The notes under the pieces were generated by a model. It was not told the origin of the DNA and did no database searches. It saw nothing but the letters and a program-made list of their open reading frames with translations. The translations under genes and the position numbers were made by a program. A DNA stretch of 64,000 nucleotides from Actinoallomurus sp963736325 (GTDB taxonomy: Bacteria > Actinomycetota > Actinomycetes > Streptosporangiales > Streptosporangiaceae): positions 434,001 through 498,000 of the forward strand of contig CAVTOG010000009.1 in NCBI GenBank assembly GCA_963736325.1. Reading direction: 5' to 3'. The number at the start of each line of letters is the position of its first letter. Position 1 is the stretch's first letter. This document shows positions 6,535-14,900 of this stretch, one piece after another.

Positions 6535-8283
6535 TCAGGCGTCCTTGATCTCGCAGATGACGGCACCGCTGGAGACGGTCTGGCCCACCTCGGCCGACAG
6601 GCCGGTGACCGTTCCGGACTTGTGAGCGAGGAGCGGCTGCTCCATCTTCATGGCCTCCAGCACCACGATCGCCTCACCCGACTCGACCGTCGCACCGTCC
6701 TCGACGGCGACCTTGACGATCGTGCCCTGCATGGGGCTGACCAGCGCGTCGCCGCCGACCTTGGCCGCCGTGCCCTGCTTGCCGGCACGCCGCTTGGCCG
6801 GCGCCTCGCGGCCCCCGACCTCGGTGGCCGAGCCCAGGCCCGCGGGGAGCACGACCTCGATGCGCCGCCCGCCGACCTCGACCGTGACCCTCTCGCGCTC
6901 GCCCGGCTCGGCGGTGCCCGCCTCACCGTCGTAAGGCGCGATGGTGTTGTCGAATTCGGTCTCGATCCAGCGGGTGTGCACGCGGAACGGGCCGTCGGTG
7001 AACGCGGGGTCCTCCACGACCGCCCGGTGGAACGGGATGACCGTGGGCATGCCCTCGATCTCGAACTCCGCCAGCGCACGCCGCGCCCGCTGAAGCGCCT
7101 CGGCGCGGTTCGCCCCGGTCACGACCAGCTTCGCGATCATGGAGTCGTACATCTGCGGCACCGTCATGCCCTGCTCGAAGCCCGTGTCGAGGCGTACGCC
7201 CGGACCGGACGGAGGGCTCCAGCGCGTGATCGTGCCAGGGGCGGGCAGGAAGTTGCGCCCGGCGTCCTCGGCGTTGATCCGGAACTCGATCGAGTGCCCG
7301 CGCAGCTCAGGGTCGCCGTACCCGATGGACTCGCCCTCGGCGATGCGGAACTGCTCGCGTACGAGGTCGACACCGGCGACCTCCTCGGTCACCGGGTGCT
7401 CGACCTGCAGGCGGGTGTTGACCTCCAGGAAGGAGATCGTGCCATCCTGGCCGACGAGGAACTCACACGTGCCCGCGCCGACGTAGCCGGCCTCCTTGAG
7501 AATGGCCTTGGAGCTGTCGTAGAGGGTACGAAGCTGCTCCTGCGACAGGTACGGCGCCGGTGCCTCCTCGACGAGCTTCTGGTGGCGGCGCTGAAGCGAA
7601 CAGTCACGAGTGGAGACCACGACGACGTCGCCGTTACGGTCGGCGAGGCACTGGGTCTCGACGTGACGAGGCCGATCGAGGTAACGCTCGACGAAACACT
7701 CACCACGCCCGAACGCCCCGACCGCCTCCCGCACCGCGGACTCGAACAGCTCAGGAACCTCTTCAAGGTTCCGCGCGACCTTCAACCCACGCCCACCACC
7801 GCCGAACGCCGCCTTGATCGCGATCGGCAGCCCGTTCTCCTCGGCGAACCGCACGACCTCGTCGGCGTCCTTGACCGGGTCCTTGGTACCCGCGACGAGC
7901 GGCGCACCGACCTTCTGCGCGATATGCCGAGCCTGCACCTTGTCACCGAGCGCCATGATCGCGCTGGGCGGCGGACCGATCCAGGTGAGCCCGGCCTTGA
8001 TCACAGCCTCGGCGAAGTCGGCGTTCTCAGCGAGGAACCCGTAACCGGGATGCACGGCATCGGCACCGCTCTCCTCAGCGATCTTGAGCAGTTTCCCGAT
8101 GTCGAGGTAGCTCTCGGGCGCGGTCTGCCCACCTAGCGCGTACGCCTCGTCCGCGACCCTGACATGCATCCCGTCGAGGTCGGGTTCCGAGTAGACGGCG
8201 ACACTGCCGATTCCCGCGTCCCGACACGCACGCGCGATACGGACGGCGATCTCACCTCGGTTGGCGATCAAGACCTTACGCAC
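6535..8283 (-). CDS. accA3: Acyl-CoA carboxylase alpha subunit (biotin carboxylase + BCCP)
   Basis: A 582-residue, full-length alpha subunit of an acetyl-/propionyl-CoA carboxylase. The biotin carboxylase part starts 'MRKVLIANRGEIAVRIARA', has the ATP-grasp Gly-rich loop 'GGGGRGLKVA' near residue 165, 'ECFVERYLDRPRHVE' and 'FLEVNTRLQVEHPVTE'. A linker precedes the C-terminal biotin carboxyl carrier domain with the biotinylation site 'EAMKMEQ' (Lys near residue 545). It carboxylates biotin with bicarbonate and ATP in the cytosol and hands the carboxyl to a beta subunit such as those at 27814-29418 or 53272-54831; biotin would be attached by BirA (33846-34670). The symbol is by analogy with M. 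tuberculosis AccA3, which sits in the same conserved neighbourhood. It is transcribed away from the WXG100 gene. Confidence 0.93.
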   Translation of the reverse strand: MRKVLIANRGEIAVRIARACRDAGIGSVAVYSEPDLDGMHVRVADEAYALGGQTAPESYLDIGKLLKIAEESGADAVHPGYGFLAENADFAEAVIKAGLTWIGPPPSAIMALGDKVQARHIAQKVGAPLVAGTKDPVKDADEVVRFAEENGLPIAIKAAFGGGGRGLKVARNLEEVPELFESAVREAVGAFGRGECFVERYLDRPRHVETQCLADRNGDVVVVSTRDCSLQRRHQKLVEEAPAPYLSQEQLRTLYDSSKAILKEAGYVGAGTCEFLVGQDGTISFLEVNTRLQVEHPVTEEVAGVDLVREQFRIAEGESIGYGDPELRGHSIEFRINAEDAGRNFLPAPGTITRWSPPSGPGVRLDTGFEQGMTVPQMYDSMIAKLVVTGANRAEALQRARRALAEFEIEGMPTVIPFHRAVVEDPAFTDGPFRVHTRWIETEFDNTIAPYDGEAGTAEPGERERVTVEVGGRRIEVVLPAGLGSATEVGGREAPAKRRAGKQGTAAKVGGDALVSPMQGTIVKVAVEDGATVESGEAIVVLEAMKMEQPLLAHKSGTVTGLSAEVGQTVSSGAVICEIKDA

Positions 8284-8648
8284 GTGCGACTCCTCGCTGC
8301 TCTAGCTGATCGCCACAGAGTCTAAGCAAGTCGGCGCGATCACTCGGCAATGGACCATGGATTACCGCATTTGCCCTGGAAAGTTGGCCAAATTCCTAGA
8401 CCTCGTCCGGCTCTTGGCTGGTTGGGTCTTAGGGGTGATGTCGTTACCGTCACCACCTGTTCACTCTATGTGATCGCATGGTGCTTCTTGGTCTGAATAG
8501 TCACGATTGTTGGGTTTCGGCGGCAATGGCCCGTTGTCTAATTCGTGTTTGCGGTCGGCTGGAAAGGCGCTAAACGGCGCTGAGATCTGGAAAGGGACGG
8601 TAAAACGTCGTTAGGCTTGCGCCCTTCTGTAGAGAAGGGGAGAGCTCG
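8284..8648. other. Intergenic region between accA3-like gene and WXG100 gene
   Basis: A 365-bp divergent spacer of noticeably lower GC than the flanking genes. I see no convincing ORF or RNA gene. It must hold the promoter of the accA3-like gene (minus) and of the WXG100 gene (plus), but no hexamer pair stands out enough to call. The last 27 bases contain the hairpin described separately. Confidence 0.6.
8622..8639 (+). promoter_or_regulatory. Hairpin masking the WXG100 ribosome binding site
   Basis: A perfect 7-bp stem, CCCTTCT / AGAAGGG with a GTAG loop, ends 9 bases before the ATG of the WXG100 gene. The right arm is the Shine-Dalgarno sequence itself (AGAAGGGGAG), so the folded form would block ribosome binding. 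What would open it is not visible in the sequence. Confidence 0.55.
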
Positions 8649-8921
8649 ATGGCCGGAGACAAGCGCGGGGGCAATCTCGGTGCGTTGCACGACCTGTCCA
8701 CGATGTTCAGCAAGCACTCTAAGAATCTTGACCAGATCATCCGCGACCTCAATGGCAAGACCGTGAACAGCCAGAACGAGTGGTGGGGGCCGGGCGCGGA
8801 CCGTTTCCGTCAGGCCTGGCAAGAGGCCAAAAGCTCCTTCGACAAGATGGCACACGCTCTCGAAGAGGGCGGTCAGGACGTCAAGAAGTCCGCGCAGAAC
8901 ATCGAACGCGCGACGAGCTGA
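8649..8921 (+). CDS. WXG100 family type VII secretion substrate
   Basis: A 90-residue helical protein with the WXG hairpin turn in 'QNEWWGPGADRFRQAW' (around residues 44-59) between two amphipathic helices, the size and fold signature of EsxA/EsxB-type proteins. Such proteins form dimers and are exported by EccC/EssC ATPases. It is the first gene of the T7SS-like locus (8649-16357). The C-terminal 'VKKSAQNIERATS' lacks an obvious YxxxD/E export signal. Translation is probably controlled by the hairpin over its ribosome binding site. The downstream DUF6571-like gene begins 85 bp later in the same direction. Confidence 0.88.
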   Translation: MAGDKRGGNLGALHDLSTMFSKHSKNLDQIIRDLNGKTVNSQNEWWGPGADRFRQAWQEAKSSFDKMAHALEEGGQDVKKSAQNIERATS

Positions 8922-9006
8922 CCCGAGGTCTCCGGGTGTGGTGCCGGCGGCCCGCTGCCCGCGTCATGCCCGGAGTGATCTCTCGATCCGGCGACCGGGG
9001 GGAGCC

Positions 9007-11034
9007 ATGACGAAGGATTCCGGGTCGCCAGGTGCGTTCCCGGCCGGGTTCGCTGGAATCGATCCGGGGGGATGGACCAGCTGATCGCGCAGTGCCGCCG
9101 ATGTGAGGGGGCCCTCACGGGGATTCCGTCGGGCATCCGGCGAATGCTCGGCGGTTTTCCCGAGGTCGATACGAGCGCCCTGCAAAAGGTCGTCCAGGCC
9201 GGACACTGGTTGGACGAGCAGATCCCCCTTCTCAGCAGACGCCGCCAGCTGATCCTCGCGGCCGAAGGGGGCAGGGGGTGCTGCTTCCCTACGCGGAGAG
9301 CGCGTTCGCCTCGCCTGCGGACGCGCAGCGGTACGGGAGGGGCCTCGCTGAACGCCTGAAGAAGATCCACGGCCGGGAGCATTGCAAGGCGGTGCTGGAC
9401 GAGCTGGCGAGCAACAAGTTCGACCCGGATGTTACGGCGGCCTTCTTCGCCGCACTCGGGGCCAAGCGGTCACGCATGCTTCCGCTCGAGGTCGACCACG
9501 GTGGGTCAGGCAAGAATTCGGAGATCGACGACATCAGTGACGCCTTCGGCACCGCCGTCAGCGCGGGTGCCGGCGTTCCTGGGTTCGCCCGAGTCAGCCA
9601 GGCCATGGCCGATGACAGCATCGGCGGGGATGACGTGCGCGGACTCGCCAAGCTTGTGAGCCACGGCAGCTTCCCATCGGACTGGCTGGCCAACGTCGTG
9701 CGACGGCAGGCCGTGGAGCCGGTGCTCGACCCCGTGCTCAACGACCGGGAGCGTCGAGTCGCGGCTCGCGAGAGAAGCCTCGGTGCGTTCATGCACGCGT
9801 TGGGCAACAATCCGGCCGCTGCCAGACTCGCGATCGGCGGCGACTATGCGATTCCGAAGATCCCGATTCTCGACTATGTCGACTTCGGTGGTTCGGGATC
9901 TCCGATCCTCGGACCTGAGGACCGGCTGGCGCAGAGACTCAGAGATCTCAGCAGTGCGGTTGTCGACTCGCCGTCGGACTCGAGGGAGATGGGGCGCGCG
10001 TTCGCGTCGGCGTCGGGTGCCTATGACGAGAGCGACGGGAAGCACAGCACCGAGGCCGCCTGGTTCGCCTACTCGGTCATGAAGAACATGGTGGTTTCTC
10101 GACCCCTACCGACTTCGGTAAGGCCGGACTGCCCAAAGAGATGAAGATTTACATGTCTCGCATCGCGGGGGCTTATCCGAGCGAGATCGTTGAAGGTGCG
10201 GGGCTGGATGACAAGAACTCGGATGATCCGAGCAGCTTCGGCAAGGTGAATAGCGCCACTCCTGGACTCAGGTCGATGTTCAGCCTGAGTCCTAAGGACA
10301 CCTATGCCTTCATGAAGACCTTTGCCGAATCGGATGATCTAGGGCAGCCTTTCAAGCAGGGGATGGGAGATCTGAATGCGCGCTTGAGGAGGCTGGGTAT
10401 TCAGATCGAGAGAGACAGGAAGTCGGGAGATGACGCTCCAGGGCTCAATAGGATAATGCAGGCTCTAGGAGGAGCAGCGGGTATGGAACTCGCCGCTGAG
10501 AAAGAGACTAGGGGGGCGCTCGATCAGCGAGACAAGGAGTCTCGAGATATCCTTGAGAAGATAGTCGGAATTGGAACGTCGGCCGCAGGGTTCGCCGCTC
10601 CCGAGGCACTCGTAGGAGAGATGCTTTGGGAATCGTTGCTGTATGTCACTGGAGACAGTGTGGGGAACGCGCTTGATGCGTCCGAGAATCCGCGTACGAG
10701 CAAACTTGAAAAAGAAAGAATCGCGCTGACCATCGCCAGTCATTACAGCTTGGTGCGCTCATATATCGACGGGAAATACCAGATGAGCGTGTCGCCGGCC
10801 GTCTACTCGAGAGAGCATTCGTCGATCGTCGACGGCAGCGGTAATCTGCTCGGTTTTAACGAACTCCGGAAGGATGATCTGAAGTGGCGGTCGTATCGCG
10901 ACTGGCTGCATGTGAATGGTCTGCGTGGCAGCCACGACCGATCGTTCGGTCAGTCTTCGGCTGACATGTCCGCTGCATTCGTGGGCGCGCGTGACGGCGC
11001 GGCCGATGAAATAGGAACTTGGAAGAAGCGTTAG
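9007..11034 (+). pseudogene. Frameshifted DUF6571-like gene (T7SS-associated)
   Basis: One gene of about 670 codons is split over three frames. It begins at ATG 9007 after a strong GGGGGAG ribosome site ('MTKDSGSPGAFPAGFAGIDPGG'). It passes out of frame in the G run at 9066-9071 to 'MDQLIAQCRR...LDEQIPLLSRRRQ', again at the G run 9267-9271 to 'LLPYAESAFASPADAQRYG', and a third time near 10090 to 'FSTPTDFGKAGLPKEM', running on to 'DEIGTWKKR'. Each break is repaired by one extra G. The sequence pattern (N-terminal helices, 'AGHWLDEQ', 'LAERLKKI', C-terminal 'RIAGAYPSEI') matches the actinobacterial DUF6571 family as I recall it; these are large helical partners of WXG100 loci. Neighbouring genes are intact, which argues for a genuine pseudogene, though base-calling error in G runs is possible. 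The last 900 bases are AT-richer, with AGA, ATA and CTA codons. Confidence 0.7.
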
Positions 11035-11502
11035 TCAGTGGAGCTTTAGGCAGTCTGTCGTGCCGACTACTTCCACTCGGCCCTTCTGGAGAGACTGGAC
11101 CGTCAGGTTCGTGTGGGTCTGCTCGTCGCGAAGTTTTGCGTAATGCGGCTCGCTTGAGTGGGTATCGAAGATCTTGTACTTTCCTTCCCTTTGAGCCGCC
11201 CCTTCTGCTGACGTGATCATTATCGAGACGAGGATATCGGGATCATCTGGGCCGGAGACTGTTTTGGTCGCGGCAACCGAATATAGATATCTGCCCGTGG
11301 CGTTTTTGCAGCCGCTCGGCTCTATCGTGTCCTTGGTGATCTGAATCTTCTGTGCGACGATATCTTCGAGGAGATGCGTGACGTGCTTTTTGAGAGCAAT
11401 TCCGGCTTGCGATGCCGTGGGCTCCTTCTTGTCCGCGCACCCCACAATTGTGCTCGCCACGAGAAGGCCGATGAGTGCATGAGTCGATATGCGCCGCTCC
11501 AC
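11035..11502 (-). CDS. Small lipoprotein, unknown function
   Basis: A 155-residue protein with a basic N-terminus, a hydrophobic core and the lipobox 'STIVGC' (Cys near residue 22), so it is probably a lipid-anchored extracellular protein. The mature part is soluble and charged, with two further cysteines ('PSGCKN' and 'TTDCLKLH') that could form a disulfide. No family is recognised. Its stop codon (11035-11037) immediately abuts the stop of the convergent DUF6571-like gene. Codon usage is markedly less GC-rich than in flanking operons, like the 3' half of that gene, suggesting shared foreign origin (inference). The location suggests a role at the T7SS-like locus. Confidence 0.7.
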   Translation of the reverse strand: MERRISTHALIGLLVASTIVGCADKKEPTASQAGIALKKHVTHLLEDIVAQKIQITKDTIEPSGCKNATGRYLYSVAATKTVSGPDDPDILVSIMITSAEGAAQREGKYKIFDTHSSEPHYAKLRDEQTHTNLTVQSLQKGRVEVVGTTDCLKLH

Positions 11503-11601
11503 GATTGCCCTTCAGGCTATGACGACAAGAGCTTCTTGCGTGAAGTCTAACGACTTGTGAAGCTGTAGTCAGCGACTCCTCAGGGCGGAGGGAACCAAAC
11601 C

Positions 11602-11907
11602 ATGAGTGAGAAAATGGTGCCGAATCCCAGGCGGCTTGCCCTGGAAAAGGTCCTGGGACGTGTCAAGGCCGAAGGCGCCGAGCTCGATCGGTCGCTTGCG
11701 GCACCGGTAGGGCTCATGGGCAGCCGTGAGGTATGGGTGGGGGCGGCCGCCACGACCTTTGAAAACGACCTTCTCGGGCACCGCAAGCAGGTTCAACAGG
11801 CCGTGCGGAGCGTCGTCACCTCCATAGAGAAACAGATCAAGCGGATGCCGACCATGGTCAGTGAAACAGACTCAAAAGGCCGGTGGGCGTCGCCTTCGGG
11901 TTTGTGA
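11602..11907 (+). CDS. WXG-like small protein of the T7SS locus
   Basis: A 101-residue helical protein with 'REVWVGAAATTFENDLLGHRKQVQQAV' at its centre: the W-V-G turn followed by an amphipathic helix is a WXG100-type signature. It is likely the second small partner/substrate of the EssC-like ATPase, whose gene converges on it with a 4-bp gap (11908-11911). ATG at 11602 is preceded by a GGAGGGAA ribosome site about 10 bases upstream. Sequence similarity to the other WXG protein (8649-8921) is low, as usual for heterodimer partners. Assignment to the family rests on the motif, length and context. Confidence 0.72.
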   Translation: MSEKMVPNPRRLALEKVLGRVKAEGAELDRSLAAPVGLMGSREVWVGAAATTFENDLLGHRKQVQQAVRSVVTSIEKQIKRMPTMVSETDSKGRWASPSGL

Positions 11908-11911
11908 CCGG

Positions 11912-14900
11912 CTAAGGCAGCGCCCCCTGTACCGGAGTGCTCGTGCCCAGGGAGACCGCCAGGGCGCGTCCGATCGGGCCGAAGCCGGAGTTGTTGCGCG
12001 GTAGCCGTAGGCCGAGGACCTCGCCGTCATCGGGGGATTCGACCTTGAGCAGCATCCCCGATCGGGAGCGGCGGCAGTCGGCGATGAAGCCGTTGTACGC
12101 CCGGCCCAGGTCCTCGCCTGTTCCCGCGATGATCATCGCGTGTTCTCCGTCGCGGGCCAGGCGGAGCTGGTCGGTGAGGGGGTCGGCCAGGTCGGTTCGG
12201 TCGATGAGTTCGGCGTCGTCGACGGCGATCACGTAGCGGCTATGGTCGCGGAGGGCGGCGTCGAGGGCGATGTCGTCGGAGTCGGCGTCCAAGATGGAGA
12301 GGACTCCCGGCTGGCCTCCGAGCAGGCGGAGGGGGGAGCGGCGCGGGCAGACGAGGACGACCGGGACGGTGCCCTCGCCGATTTCGGGGTCCAGGAGCGA
12401 TCTCACCATCGTCAGCAGGACGGTGGAGCGGCCCGAGCGGGGCGGGCCGGCGATGGTGAAGCCGGGGCCTTCGGCCATCAGGTCCACGCCGACCGGGCCC
12501 AGTTGGTCCCCGCCCACGCCTAGGAGCGCCCACAGCGATGCCCGGAGACCGGGGGCCAGTGCCAGGGCTTCGGCGTAGGTGACGCGGACCGGTAGTTCGT
12601 CGACGTGGAGCGGGCGCAGCGGCGGCGGTGGCGGGTCGTACGCGCGGTCGGCTTCTCGGCCGATCGCCTGGAGGGCCGCGACCTGGGCCGTGCCGGTCGC
12701 GTCGGCGTCCAGTAGGGCGATCTGGGACTCTCGTAGTGACGTGCCTCCCGGGCCGACCGCTTCCAGTGCACGGCCGGGGGGCATCTCGGAGGGGACCTGG
12801 CGTTCGTTGATGCCGGCGTAGTTGTAGTCGTTCGGGTCCGCCATGTGCAGGATCAGGCGGTTGTCGAAGACCGTTGAGACCTGGCCCGTCAGGCCGGAGC
12901 GGTCGCCGGTGAAGACGGCGCGTAGGCCTACGGCGGCTCCCTCGCGCAGCAGTCGTAGTACGTCGTCTACCAGGCGGCCGTAGTCGTAGTGCTCGAACGC
13001 CGCTACGAAGCCCTCCCAGCGGTCGAGCATCAAGACCATCCACGGGAGGCGTTCGGACGGGCCGGCGGCGGTGCGTTGTTCGGCCAAGGACGAGAAGCCG
13101 GTGGCCGCGAGCACCTGCTGGCGGCGGGCCACCTCCGTATGCAGCCGGGACAGCAGGCGTTCCACTCGCTCGACCTGGTCGCGGCCGACGACCGCGCCGC
13201 AGTGGGGCAGCGCCACCAAGGGGAGCAGGGCGTTGCCGCCGCAATCGACGGCGTACAGGTGGACGTCGGACGGGGTGCACGCCGAGGCCAGGGAGCCCGC
13301 CAGGGTCCTCAGCACCGTGGAGCGGCCTGAGCGTGCGGAGCCCGCTACGTACAGGTGGCCGCCGCGTAGGAGGTCGAGTGTCAGTGCCGACCTCGCCTGG
13401 GACGCGGGCAGGTCCGTGAGGCCGAACGCCACCGGGGGCACGTCGTCATCGTCGGCGAAGACGGCGGGCAGGTCGTGGAGCGTGACGGCCTCGGGCAGCG
13501 GGCGTAGCCATGGTGCGTGCTGCTCGTGGACGCCGGTACGCGTCGCGGCGTCGCGGACGGCCGCGACCAGGACCCGTAGGTCGGTGGCCATCGTGGTCTC
13601 GTCTTCGGCGGCTTCGGCGACGGCGAGCGGACGGCCTAGGCCTAGCCAGGGCAGCCACAGCGCCTGGGCGGGCAGTGCGGCGGCCTGGCCGGGCCGTCGT
13701 CCGCCGATCCGGGCGGCCTGCACGGCCTTCGGCTCGCCGGCCCCGGAGCGTACGTAGCAGCGGCCCGGCGCCGACTTGGAGATCCGCGCGGCCGATGGGT
13801 CGTCGATCACGTCGGTGGACTCGTCGGTGTCGGTGACGCGCAGTGCGATCCGCAGGTTGGTGTTGGCGCGGATGTCGCCGGTGACGACGCCGGCGGGCCG
13901 CTGGGTCGCCAGCAGCAAGTGGACACCGAGCGACCGGCCGCGGCGGCCGATGTCGACCAGACCCTCCACGAAGTCGGGCAGCTCGCCGGCCAGCGTGGCG
14001 AACTCGTCGATCACCAGGACCAGCCGTGGAACCCGTGCGGACGCGCGCAGATGACCCGCGTCGAACATGTCGCAGTAGTCCTCGATGTCCTTGGCGTCCG
14101 CGTGCAGCAGCAGCTCCTCGCGCCGCCGCAGCTCGGCGCCGAGCGACTCCAGCGCGCGTTCGGTGAGGTGGCCGTCGAGGTCGGTGACCATGCCGACGAC
14201 GTGCGGCAGGGAGGCGCAGTCCTTGAACGCCGCGCCGCCCTTGTAGTCGATCAGCACGAACGTCATCTCGTCCGGCCGGTTCGCCACCGCCAGCGACGCG
14301 ATCATCGTCTGGAGCAGCTCGGACTTCCCGGCGCCGGTCGTGCCCGCGATGAGCCCGTGGGGCCCGTCGAGCCGGAGGTCGACCGAGAACACTCCGTCGG
14401 CCGACACCCCGATCGGCACCGATGTCGTACGCCCGCCGGCCTGCCAGATCGCCTGGATCTGCGCGGCGGACGGCGACGGCATCTTCAGGATCTCCAGGAG
14501 ACGCGGCTCCCGGGGGATCATCGACTCGGCGTCGTCGCGCGACACCTCGCGTACGGGGGCGAGGGCGCGGGCGAGCCGGTCGCACCAGGCAGCGGACACC
14601 TGGTCGGCCAGGACCGCGCCGACCGAGTCGAGCCCGTTGCCGCGCAGGCGTACGTGCGTGGGCCGGTCCCAGTCCCACACGGCGACGGCGCTGCACTCCT
14701 CGGGCAGCAGGCGCTCGTCGTCGTCGATGCAGATCGCGTGCAGCCCGACGCCGGGGCCCTTCGACAGCACCTGCGGCATGCCGGGCACCCGGCGGAGCTG
14801 CCGCGCGCCGTCGAGGATCAGCAGGATGTTGTACGCCGCGGCGGGCGGACCCGACCCGGCGCCCGCGAAGGCTCCCGAGGGCTCGGCGGCGCGACGGCGT

